Source: Acephala macrosclerotiorum (taxonomy: Eukaryota > Ascomycota > Leotiomycetes > Helotiales > Mollisiaceae). From it: a stretch of DNA of 64,000 nucleotides. Below the pieces are notes generated by a model. It had not been told where the DNA came from. It searched no databases and saw only the letters and a program-made list of their open reading frames with translations. Positions 52,794-64,000 of the stretch are shown one piece after another. Positions within the stretch are counted from its first letter, which is position 1, and each line of letters opens with the position of its first letter. The DNA lies in assembly GCA_014904845.1 (NCBI GenBank), contig MU119404.1, forward strand, positions 37,677 through 101,676. Reading direction: 5' to 3'. Both the position numbers and the translations under genes were made by a program.

Positions 52794-55700
52794 TGTGTAT
52801 GTATGGTATTAAAATCGAAAATATCTGGCTCTGCCGAGTCGATAAAGCACCTGGCTAGAAGGGAAACCGTGGAATGAAGGAAGGTGGGAGGCCGGTGTAT
52901 GGCACGTCGTCAATTGAATCGTGACGGCGGGATCAATCAATCATGCACTCGTCGTTCTCCGCCTGCGAAGCTATCGACTGTGCGGATTGAAGAAGGTGGT
53001 GATGATCGCGATGCGGATTCGAGAGGGAGAGATCGAAGAGGCGTGGCGTTGTCGACGAAGTGGTTGATGTTGGTCGACCACAGGAATAGCAATCGCTTGC
53101 TATTGTGAGCAACAATAATGCATCTTCAAACTCCAATGCAGACTGATGTGATCGCCGGCCACAATAGGAAGAGAGAATCGAGTCGGATGCTATTGTTGTT
53201 CTGCGGCCACTGTGCTTTTCTCGTGTGCGGTTTGATCGCTGCCAATGGTGTGTCGCAGGCGATCCGATTGGGATGTTAGAAGTGTCGATTAATGAGGTCG
53301 GTCGACTCGAGTAATGCGGTACACCGAGGAGTTGGCGGATGACGGGAAGGGCGTCGACAATAATCCGAATAGCTGAAAAGAGTGAAGACGTTCAGATGGA
53401 AATTTGAACTTCGTGTTTGCTTAGTACTGTCTCGTAAAGAGTGTTTCCCTAGTCGGGGCTGTGGGTGAATGGCTCGAGGGGGAGGGATGTCGAGGAGGTC
53501 AAGGTCGAAGGGGTGAGGCCGTGGGCGTGTGGGAGGAGCGGTTGAAGGATCTGGTGGAAGGCTGCGTCTGCGTCTATCGCTGTATGGCTGAAAGAGGAAG
53601 GGGTTGCGGCGGATAAAGTGTCAGAAACAGAAGCGAGGATCCACACACGCCAAGGATTCGCGCACCATTGGCGGAAATGCTTACTCTGTCCCTGAATTAG
53701 GCCTCTTTCGTCTTAGAATCGCCATGGGTAGATTGTGGCCTGGTGCGTGTTGGTGCCTCACTTCCTGCAAGGTACCGAGTACGAAACTCCAATCACGTCC
53801 GTCACCGTTTCAGGGACCTCCTGAGAGCACGGCTTTAACTGGGCCGAGTCTGGGAGCACGGCAATGCCCGAGACTTATCTGATCGAGGATGAAGATATCA
53901 TTGGCACGCATGAATTTGCTTGTAACACGAACCAATCACGAGCGATGTTTTCTGGCATTAAACCAGCCAAGAAGTCACCTGATTCCGCCTCATCCCCCGG
54001 AGCGGAAATCCACTCGTTATCTTATTGAAACGAAACGTTACTCCTCCTCGTCAGCTCGTTTCCGTTTAATCATCACCACTGCAGGTGCCAAGGAGCATAC
54101 CGGATGATTGAAGACGTGGTAAAGGATGACGACTCGCAGAAGATTCCATTTCGAGTCCAGAGAAGCGTTCCCGTCAGCGGTCTGTGGCTTAAGAGACAAT
54201 GATCTCATCGAGGCCATCACAGCCACCGCAAAAGTCCATGCTCCACAGCGTTGAGGCCATGCATGAAATCAAGCTTGCTTTTTCTTCAGCCGTCTCCACC
54301 AACTCAGCCTCTGGGGGATCTTTTGTTTCCCCACACGATGTTTTGAAACATCGAGATGGAGCGAGGTCAAATCAGGGGCCGCCAATATCATGATCTGTGG
54401 CGGTGAAGGCTTAAGCTTTAGAAAAGGAGGCTGTGATACTCACTGGCCAAGATTCCATAGACGAAGCATCGATGCCTGATCGCTGGACAAAGGAGTCGCT
54501 GTTCCTGCACTGCTTCAATCTCCAAAGTCACGAGATGTATCACATGACCAATTCTGCGACTCAAGATAGTTCTTGCACCACGGACGCTGCTTCAATTCAA
54601 GAATGCTAGATTCAAGAGAGACAAAGGCAACGGATCCAAGGCCGCCGCTTTAACACCGGGGCGGCATCAGAAATTCTGACGCTCACCTTCTTACCTCCTA
54701 CGAGCATGATGCAGAAAATTGATTGTTCGATCATCTTGAAAACATCGAGATTTACTCGGAATGACTTACGGACACAAAGGCTGAGAGACTGCAGCTGCGC
54801 TACAATATGTGACTGTCGGATTTCCTCGCTCATCTTGCAATCTTTCCCACCATTGATATCTTCGCATTCCTCTTGCCTCGTCATCCAAATTCCAAACCCC
54901 AACCTCGCTTTCGGACCTCTATAGTGCGCACTCCATCTCATCGATAATTCCCCAAGCAACCTTCTCACCTTCATCTCTCAAACACCCGCAACCACCCCAA
55001 GCCATTCCAACTACGACCTTCTACTCAATTCCTCACGCCCCAATTACCGTCATCTTCTACTCCAACATCTATTTCGACATAAATAAGTTTAACTTCGAAG
55101 GCACCCCAGCATGTGACAATCCACTAATCCAAACTTCTTTCCAGGAACAACTCTACAAAACACCTTCACCCTCAACTCGATCTATTCTCACGCCCAACTC
55201 CACTTCAAGACAATCAGCCTCAAAACACGAACACAACGCAGGATAACCACGATTTTCAACTCAGTCAAAGATCTCCGCTCTCTCCCTTGCAAAGACACTT
55301 CCATCTTTTTCAAGCCCCGACACCGCAACAAATTCCAACGACACGTCTCGAAAGCGACGCGCAACATTGTAGCCACAAATCCCATTCAAATTACACTAAG
55401 AGAAGAAAACTAGCGGGAACAATCGTTACTAGGCCGCACACACTCAGCGCTGAGACGCAACCTTTATCGTAAGAAGGAATATATGGGCGAGATCTAGATG
55501 ACAGCGATGTCTTTCCCCCTAATTGCGAGGGTCGACGCATTGCAGTACGCTCAGGTCTGATGCCTATGATGCAACAGATTGGACGCTCATGCCCTGCCAG
55601 AGCAGTCCCTTGAAACTAGCGGCCAGATCACCGAGAGATGATGTGTGGCTTGAAGACAAGTTCTGCCCTTTTGGAGGAGCTTCGTTGCTGGATATCCATG

Positions 55701-56719
55701 TTCCAGTCCAGGATTATCTCAAAATTCCTGTGTGCGAAAATCATTACGACTATTGTTAGAACCTAGAAGGATGCTCAACTCGAGCAGTTTGGCTGTCCAT
55801 CTCGAGACTGTGAACCTCCAAGATTTTTCTTCGCCTAGGCGCTCCTTATGAAGGGATTTCAGCAGGCCCGATGAGGTTATACTCTTGATGCTAGTCACTT
55901 TCTGGATTTTAAGTGTGGGAAACAAGCAATGCACGCACCAGACGAGTAGTGAGCGAGCTATGTGATTGGACTGGGCTTTTGCAGCTTTGTGATGTATATG
56001 GAATACGAGGGATTTTTGGAGCCTGTTAGACAGAAGGCGAGTGATTAGGTGTCGGGGAGAGCTCGTTGGATGTGGGTTCAAGTAATAAATGCCATTTTCG
56101 AGGGCCTTTACTTCAATAGCAATGAATCTAATATGCAAATACCAAATTCCTGATGCTTTGAACAACTTGTGAGTGCACTCTGCTGGACGTGCAATGAATA
56201 GCTATGGATGGTCCCCAACATTACCACTATGTTGACGCACTTACAATAAATACACAAAAGCATGTTTTTTTTTTTTTGGCTAACTTGGTCGTAGGAAATT
56301 ACTTGACTGTATGGTCAAAGTACGTGAGGATGTTGTCTCGCCGTTTCGTCATCAACACACATAACATCAAGTGATGGGGCACCTCAGTTATTTATTTCCA
56401 TGGGTCTTGCTCGGATGTCGTCTTCATCCTGGTTGAGCTTCATCCAAACTTGGAAGTCAAGTAGGAAGTGATACTCGATCTTAATTCCATGCTTGAATAG
56501 ATCTCTCTCAAATGAGGGAGCATCCTCGCGGCACTAGTTGCTGTGACGCACCTGCTCTTTTCCGAATAGTGTGCTTTTGAATTCGAAACAGTTCACTCAC
56601 CCAAGACAATCAAAATACATGCATCCTGACTCTCTTTATAATTTGATTTTTTTTTTTTTTCTACAAAGTTCTTTTCTCTCCTTTCGGCCACTACCCTTTG
56701 TCGGCCACCTCGCTTAATT
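52794..56719. other. Long stretch without a supported gene
   Basis: About 3.9 kb. The left part holds the promoter of the Kch1-type gene. Small open frames occur (for example 54612-54974 on minus, with a GTAAGT inside) but lack domains or a complete structure. A diverged repeat copy lies at 55909-55971. Poly-T runs occur at about 56264 and 56647. The sequence becomes AT-rich after 56,700. Confidence 0.45.
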
Positions 56720-57152
56720 CTTACTACTTTACTTTAAACTATTATAACTTTTTAAATGCCTAGCGCAGCGCAGAATAGAGGGGGAGGGACGATCTTTACC
56801 CGTAGAAAACCCTTGGATCCCGTGATACCCCTACGCCGTCTATTAGCAATTGAGAGCTCATTTCGATTTTCGAGTTTAAAAATAAAATTTTACGATTGAA
56901 AAATAGATTTTGATTTCTTTTTAATTTATTTCATTTTCTATAATAATTTTTATAAAATATATTAAACAAAATTTAAAAACTTAAATTAAATTAAAATCTG
57001 CAAAATATAAAAGTAAAAATTACTATATTTTAATTTTTAATATTTGATTGATTAAAAAATTTTTTAAATATTTTAAACAATTAAAATTATTATTAATCGA
57101 GTTTAAAAATATTAAAATTTCAATAATTTTACGATTTTATTTACTTATTTAT
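56720..57152. repeat. AT-rich flank with dispersed repeat copy 2
   Basis: TGCCTAGCGCAGCGCAG at 56757-56773 and the following approximately 200 bp match 40107-40262, with a segment of roughly 40-50 bp (CCCTTGGATCCCGTGATACC region) absent there. The remainder is AT-rich up to the LTR element. Confidence 0.7.
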
Positions 57153-57157
57153 AAATG
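57153..57157. repeat. Target-site duplication AAATG (left)
   Basis: AAATG directly before the left LTR matches AAATG at 61741-61745 directly after the right LTR. Confidence 0.75.
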
Positions 57158-57323
57158 TGTAATAAAATTATCAAAAAATTGAATCAAAAAGCAAATAAAA
57201 AATAATTCTATTATTGAAATTTAAAAAAAAAAAATAAAATCGAGTAAGTACTCGACTTTTAAAACTCGACTAATAGCGCCGAGCTAGAAGCGAACGTGTA
57301 ATACGTAATCGCGCTTTATAATA
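57158..57323. repeat. Left LTR
   Basis: 166 bp, starts TGTAATAAAATTA, ends CGCTTTATAATA, contains the palindrome CGAGTAAGTACTCG. Differs from the right LTR at about 26 positions by eye, all but one being transitions. Confidence 0.8.
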
Positions 57324-60300
57324 TTGTTTTTTTTTTTTAAAAATTTTTTCAAGAAATTTAAAGTTTTTATTAAATACAAATTGTTAAACAAATTATTTAA
57401 TCGCGTTTAATTTTATTTTTCGTTTGTATTTTTATTATTATTATTTTTATTGTTTAAATTTATATTATTATTATTATAATAATTAATTTTTTTATTTTTT
57501 GTTTTAATATTATTTACGATTACAATTTTATTTATTTTTAATTTATTTGTTTTTTTATATCGAATATCGATATCGATAAAAAGTTTATTTGAAATTAAAC
57601 GATTGAATTTACGAATATTGTTTAATATATTATTATTGAGATTTAAAATCAAATTATTAATCACGCGAATATTTGCGTTTAATATTAAATTAAATATTTG
57701 TCGAATTATTTGAAAAAAGCGTAAAAAAAAAAATTCGAATTCGTTTATAATTGTTTAATATATAATTTTTTTACTAAATAATCGTAATATTTAATTCGAG
57801 TATTAAACGTACAATTAAATGCGTATTATTTATATTAATTTTTTCAAATTCGTACGCTTATAATTATTTTTATTTTTTTTATTATAATTCAATAATATTA
57901 TCAATAAATAATCACTATAAATTTTTTTATCGATTAATAAAATATTTTTTTTATATATTTATATTTGTTTTTAGTATACAAATTCTATTTTAATTTTTAA
58001 TATAATTGAAATTTTTTTTAAAAATATTAATTAATCGATTTTATATATTAATAAAATTTTAAATTTCAATATTTTTAAAATTTTTTTGTTTTTTTTATAG
58101 TTTTTTTTTGCGATTTATTATACGAGTTTTTAATAAAAATTTCGTAAATAGTATTAAAATTAAAAACGAGTCGTAAAACTTTTTTTAGTATTATATTTAT
58201 AATAGTAATTGAAATTTAATCGTTTTCAAAGATCGTTTATAAAAACTTTTTTTAATTTAATTCAATTTATTTTTTAATCAAATTTATTAAATTATTGTTT
58301 TTTGTATTTAAAATTTCAATATTTTTTCGCGTTATTTTTTTTTTACTTTTCAAAATATAACGTTTTTACGCGTAATCGTATTTTTTTAATCGTTTTATTT
58401 AATCGCGAATATCGAATTTTTTTTTATTATTAAATTAATTTATCGTTCGATTTTTATTTGTTTATCAATCGTATTTCTTTTTTCGACGATTATATATATT
58501 TTTTTTTTATTTTTTTATTTTTTTTTTATTTGTTTTTTTTTTTGAAAATTTTATAAATATAATTAAAATATTTTTCTATTTTCGCTTTTTTATTTTTTTT
58601 TATAATAAATTTGAATTTACTTATAAAATTAAACAATTTTCTAGAAATCTTTTTTTAAACAAATTTTAATTAATATACTATTTTTTATTTAAAAAAAAAA
58701 ATTGAAATAATTTTTTTTATTCGAATATCAAAAATGATTTTTTTAATGTATTTTTAATATTATTAAAAAATAATAACGTATTTTTAATGTTTTTAAAAAG
58801 TAATAATATTAATAATTATTTTGTTTTCAAAAAAACGGTTTTTTTTTTAATTGCATTAATAGAAAAATATATAATATTTAAAAAAAAAAAATTATTTTTA
58901 TTAAATTTTATTATTTTATTTAAAAATTATCAAAGAATACATTTTATTTAATTTTCGATTTAATTTAATATTACTTTAAAAAAGTTTTAAAATCGTAATA
59001 TTTTTTATTAATTTGTTTTTAATATCAATTTTACAATTGTGTAATTACTTTAATTTAATCTTATAACGATTCAACGTTTAATCGATTTTTTTTATATTTG
59101 AACAAATTTCTATTATACAAATAAACTAAAATTCGTTTATAAATATTTTCGTTAGTTTCAATATCGAGTTTTATTTTATTACTATTGTTTTTAAATACTT
59201 GTAAATTTATATTGATTATATTATTATTAAATACTACGTTTAAATTTAAATTATTAAACGTATTTATTAATTAAATCAAACTTGAAAATTTTCTCGAAAA
59301 TTTATTTGTAATTATAAATACAATATTTATAAATATATTGTTTTCTTTAAAAATTTATACTATTTTTCATATACAATTCGTATTATATTTAATTAGTATT
59401 TTTAAATTTTATTGAAATTCTAAAAAATTTATATTTAATAATAAATCGAATTTACGTATTAATATAAATAATTTATTAAACGCGTAATTCTATTTTAATC
59501 TTATTTTAATTTAATCAATCTTACGATCGAAATATATATATTTATCAAAAAAAATTTTTTTTTTAATTACGTTTTAATTAACGTATATTATTATATTATA
59601 TAAATAATTATTTTTTATTATTAATCTACGTATAAAAATACTATTACAACAATTTTTTTTTTTTTTTAACAAAAGTAATTTTAATTCTCGACGTTTGATT
59701 TTAATTTGAAAAAATACTTTTTATAAAAATTAGCGATTATTTCAATAATATAATCGAAGTTTTTTACTTTATATTAATTATTATAATTCGCGTTTCAATT
59801 TTTTCATTTTATCAAATAATACAATTTGTACTAACAATTTTTTTTATTTTTTATTTTTTTTTCTTATTTTTTAAGTCGTTTATAATTAGTTTTAAATTTA
59901 ACTCGATTATTGTCTCGTTTTTCGACTCGTTTTAAGAATATTCTCAAAACGCAAAAAATAAATTCACGTAAAAAACGTTGTAATATTTTCAAATATTTAA
60001 TAATTTGATTTTATATATTTGTAAACTAATTCGTTTTTCGATATAAAATAATTTAATATATTTGAAATCGAGTTTTTTATATAATTAATTAAAAACAAAA
60101 TTTTTTGTATTTAATATAATGCAATTTTCAATTTTAAATTTTACTTTTTTATATTTAACGTCGTAATATTTCATTTGAATATTTTGTATATAAATTAAAA
60201 TCTTTTGAAATTTTTATTAAATTTTTTTTAATCGATTTATTAGTTTATAGATTGATTTCGATTTGTAGTACGATAAAATACAAATTTCATATAATTTAAT

Positions 60301-61574
60301 CATTTTTTTATTTATTTCAAATAATGAAATATTTATAATTAATAATAAATTATTATTTCAATAGTATTTTATTAAATCGAATTAATTGATTTAATCGTTT
60401 TATTCGAAGTCTATAAACGTTTTAAAATAGTATTTCAAAATTTAATTTATTTTTTCAATAAATTTATCGATTTGTAAATAAAATAACATTGAAATCTTTT
60501 TTAATATATTGATTAAATTAATAAAAATCGATTAAAAATTCGAAATAAATAATTCGATACGATTTATAGTAATATTATTAAATATTTTATATTTCGAAAA
60601 TATATACTTTAAAAAAACGTATACAAATTATTTCAATATTATATTTTTTCGAACTAGTACAATTTTCGTTTTTTAATTCAAATTTTAATATCGTTTTTCA
60701 ATAATATAAAAATTGAAAGTATTTTGATTTTAAAATATTCTCAAGAATTAAAAAAATTAAATATAAACGAATTTGTTATTAAAATATTTTACGTTTTTAT
60801 AAAAGAAAAATTTTTTTATAAATTCGAAAAAAATTATTTATATGTATTTGAAATCGCGCTTATAATAAAAACATTTAATATTAATATTTTAAAATTATTT
60901 ATTTGTATTTTTTTTATTATTTCGAATCGCATTTTTAATTTAACGTTTTTTTTATATATTATTTGTAATTTTAAATATTATTATAATTGATTATTTTGTT
61001 TTTATATATATTGTAATTTTTTTTTTATTATCGAATAATTCGTTAAAAATTTATCGAAATATAAAAATATTAAAAATATTAAAACGAGTATTCAAAGTAA
61101 TACAATAAATAATAATCTTCGTTTTTTTGTATTCGTTTTACGATTTACGAATTAATAAATTCAAAAAATTTTTTTTTTTTTATAATCGTTTTAAAAAAAT
61201 ATTTTTTTCATACGAATTATTTTTATAATATATATTATATCGATTCGATTATTGTTTAATATTTCGAGATTTAAACTTTTTGTACTTTTTTATTTTATTT
61301 AAAATTTTTCGAGTTCAATTTTTTTAATTGTATTAAACTCGAATTTCGCCGTTTCAATTTTTCGTTTAATTAGTATTTACAATATTTCGTCGTATTCTAT
61401 CGACAAATAAAATTTCGATCGAAAAAAATTCGAAATTCGTAAATATTAAACGAAATCGAATATATCGAATTAATTAAATATATTTATAGTAATTGTAATT
61501 TTTTTTTCGATTATTAACGTTTTAAAAAATAAATATATTATTTATCGTATTAATTCAATAAAAAAATTTTAAAT

Positions 61575-61740
61575 TATAATAAAATTACTAAAAAATTAAA
61601 TTAAAAAACAAATAAAAAATAGTTTTATTATTGCAATTTAAAAAGAAAAAATAAAATCGAGCGAATATTCGACTTTTGAAATTCGATTAATAGTATCGAA
61701 TTAAAAACGAACGTATAATACGTAATCGCGCTTTATAACA
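61575..61740. repeat. Right LTR
   Basis: 166 bp, starts TATAATAAAATTA, ends CGCTTTATAACA. Gapless alignment to the left LTR. Confidence 0.8.
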
Positions 61741-61745
61741 AAATG
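61741..61745. repeat. Target-site duplication AAATG (right)
   Basis: AAATG after the right LTR, matching 57153-57157. Confidence 0.75.
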
Positions 61746-64000
61746 TAATAAATTTATTACAATTAATTAATAAATTAAATTTATATTTGAATTATTTATA
61801 TTTCTAATTACAATTTATTTGAATTAATAATTATTACAAAATTTAAATAAAAATTGCGAAATATTATAAATCGCGATTTACATTTATTAAAAAACTTTTA
61901 TTACTCGATAAAATTTACAAAGAAATACGATTAATAATATTGTAATATAAATTCAAAAAATCGTAAATCGTAAAAAGAATTTTTAAAATTTTTTTTTTAA
62001 TAAATATTAAAACAAATATTATATAATATTTATATACGATTTAAATTCGTATATAATTAATATTATTTTATTTTTATTTTCAAAGTAAAATTTTTATATT
62101 TCGAATTTCGTTTTTTAAATAATTTTAATCAATTATAAATTAAAATATATATAATATTTTTTTCGTTTCGAAAAAAAAAATTCGTTCGACGATTTGCAAA
62201 CGAATCAATAATAGACGAGTTTTTTCTTTTTTTATTCGACGTATATTTTATTTCGCAAACTTTACAAAAGTATTTTTACAAAGGATTACAAAGTCTTCGA
62301 TTTTAGTAATTTATTTTTATTTTAAATTTCAAATTAAAAACTTTTAATTTGAACGTTTTATAAGTATTTGAAATTAATATAATTATTAAAATAAAATACT
62401 AATAATAATTTAAAATTCTATCGAACGATAAAATCGATAAACTAATAAATTTTTTAGTATTTAAAACAAAAACGTATTTTTAATAAAATTTTATATTAAA
62501 AAAACATTTTTTAGAATTCTCGTTTTTTATATTAAATTACTACGATTGATTTTATTAATTATAAATACTTATTACGATTATATTTACTAAAGAGAAACTT
62601 TTTAAAATTTTTTTTAAATGTTGTACAATTGGATTTTTAAGTATTTTACAATTGAAAACTTTAATATTTAAAGTAAAAACGTATTTTCAATAGAATTTTA
62701 TATTAAAAAAATACTTTTTAAGATTTTCGTTTTTATATTTAATTACTACGATCGATTCAATTAATTTAAATTACTTTATTTAATATATAATTCTAAAGAG
62801 AAACTTTTTAAAACTGTTTTTAAAAATTGTACAATCGTAAAATAAATTTTTAGTATTTTAACATTTGAATATTTAAAACAAAAATACATTTAAAAATTTA
62901 ACGATCGTTATTTTAATTGAATATAATTATATTTTATTAATTTGCACAATAACAAATTAATAAAATTATATAAAATTTGAAATATAAAAATATTTAATTG
63001 AATTTCAATTTATTTGTAATTTTTATATAATTTGTATTAATAAATAATTTATAATTATAATCGTATATTTATTGAAATTTTAGTATTTTTCACTGGATCG
63101 ATTATATATTAATCCGAAGTCACGAGACTACGAAATTCTTTAACAAACTAATCAAATCGCTACATTTGAATACTTCGATTAAATTTGAGTAAAATCGCTC
63201 ATTGTAAAAAGTATTAATATTACGTGTATATAGAAAAATTGATATTAGTTTTTAAATCGAATAAATAATTAAAAACTAAAATTTTTTTTACGTATATTTA
63301 ATTAATTATTATTAATAATTATCAATATTTTTAATAATATTGATATTAATTAATAATTATATTCAATTACGAATTAATAAAAATTTATTTAAAAGAAATT
63401 AAATTGTAAAATATAAATTTCAATATAAAATAATATTAAAAAAAATCAATATTAAATTTTTAAATATTATTAAATTATAAATTTTTTTTATTATTTTTTT
63501 TATAAAAATAAAATTTTAATATTTATATTTATTATACAATAAAATCGTTTATAAATTCAAAAAAAATAATAATTATTTATATTCGATAAAAAATATTATT
63601 CGATTTCAAATTTTATTTAAAACGATATTTATTTATTTTTTTATTTCGATCGAATTTATTTATTCTTTACAATTTCGAATTAATCGATCGATTATACGAA
63701 ACGTTACGTTTATTTTATTTTTTATTCGTTTTATTATTTATTTTAATATTTATTTTATTATTCGTTTTAAATCGTTTATAAAATTAATTATTTATAAAAT
63801 ATTTATAAAATTCTCATAAAACGTTTAAAGTATTTATATATCAATTAAATGAAATTATTGATAAAATATATTTATATATTTATTATTTGATCGAAAACTA
63901 TAAAAATATTTTAATATTTTTAAAAATTATATTTTTTCGTTTATTCGAACGAAATACAAATAATAATCGAAAAATCGAAAAAATTAAAATATAAATATAA
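61746..64000. other. AT-rich RIP block to the end of the window
   Basis: Almost entirely A/T with no genes; apart from the tandem repeat no boundary or coding feature was found. The remaining C residues are largely in CG context. It runs off the window edge. Confidence 0.7.
62453..62892. repeat. Approximately 206-bp tandem repeat, two units plus partial
   Basis: The words AAAACGTATTTT..AAAATTTTATATTAAAAAAA, ACTACGAT, and AAAGAGAAACTTTTTAAAA recur at offsets of 206-207 bp (for example 62471/62678 and 62589/62795). A third, partial copy starts at about 62851. Confidence 0.65.

Larger units (their letters stand above)
57158..61740. mobile_element. RIP-degraded LTR retrotransposon, 4,583 bp
   Basis: Delimited by direct repeats of 166 bp at 57158-57323 and 61575-61740, aligned without gaps, with TG at the outer left and CA at the outer right end, and a 5-bp target duplication. 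The two inner ends read TATA where the consensus would be CA/TG, consistent with RIP. The internal 4,251 bp is almost pure A/T and shows no readable gag-pol; two open frames (57413-57664 on minus, 60724-60990 on plus) are not recognisable. The purine-rich strand next to the left LTR is minus, weakly suggesting minus orientation. Superfamily (Copia or Gypsy) cannot be told. Confidence 0.8.

Noticed and set aside
54612..54974. Minus-strand 120-codon frame as a gene
   Set aside because: Contains a good donor but no acceptor giving a sensible second exon; no domain.
57413..60990. Open frames inside the LTR element (57413-57664 and 60724-60990) as genes
   Set aside because: Composition is almost only Asn, Lys, Ile, Phe, Tyr; such frames arise by chance in AT-rich DNA.
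56720..64000. Mitochondrial DNA contamination suggested by extreme AT content
   Set aside because: It contains an LTR pair with target duplication, residual CG dinucleotides typical of RIP, and no mitochondrial genes or tRNAs.

Overview
The window is nuclear DNA of a filamentous ascomycete, most likely a leotiomycete or a close relative. The evidence is short introns (about 45 to 125 nt) with GTAAGT-type donors and YAG acceptors, lineage-typical families (2EXR, HET-ankyrin, LAMTOR1/Ego1, Kch1, a reducing polyketide synthase), and AT-rich blocks showing the signature of repeat-induced point mutation (RIP). No bacterial operons, tRNA, rRNA or CRISPR structures were recognised.

Layout. 0.3-2.9 kb: secreted multidomain glycoside hydrolase. 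3.3-4.2 kb: decayed F-box-like gene beside an AT-rich palindromic block. 4.8-5.7 kb: secreted Ser/Thr-rich protein. 6.8-7.5 kb: three-exon LAMTOR1/Ego1-type lysosomal (vacuolar) anchor. 8.5-8.8 kb: small conserved Cys-containing protein with a 5' UTR intron. 9-12.4 kb: no convincing gene. 12.4-14.9 kb: F-box/RPEL protein and an intact 2EXR protein. 15.4-20.5 kb: gene graveyard with a MITE-like element, a nested hairpin, a deleted 2EXR copy and a multiply frameshifted GNAT acetyltransferase. 21.7-23.5 kb: HET-ankyrin gene. 24.9-26.2 kb: third, broken 2EXR copy. 26.6-27.8 kb: F-box protein.

29.4-48.5 kb: four homologous C2H2 zinc-finger genes lie here, one alone at 29.4 kb and three together at 45.4-48.5 kb. 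They share an intron at the same position, phase 2, inside the first finger. Two of them encode a transmembrane segment before the fingers and share a promoter block about 160-200 bp upstream of the start. Between them lies a single large highly reducing PKS (31.7-39.6 kb, minus strand). Its KS nucleophile position is Ser, its methyltransferase glycine motif is lost, and an in-frame TAG separates the ACP from the rest. AT-rich repeat remnants flank it on both sides. Next to it is a coiled-coil protein built on ten 17-residue repeats. No tailoring enzymes were recognised around the PKS, so I do not call a biosynthetic cluster.

48.7-56.7 kb: a Kch1-type potassium transporter gene plus mostly empty sequence carrying an approximately 110-bp dispersed repeat. 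56.7-64 kb: an extremely AT-rich block. Inside it I could delimit a 4,583-bp LTR retrotransposon by two 166-bp LTRs that differ almost only by transitions, bounded by TG/CA ends and an AAATG target duplication. A roughly 206-bp tandem repeat lies further on. The region reads as a gene-sparse, RIP-eroded accessory compartment with a few conserved housekeeping genes (LAMTOR1, Kch1).
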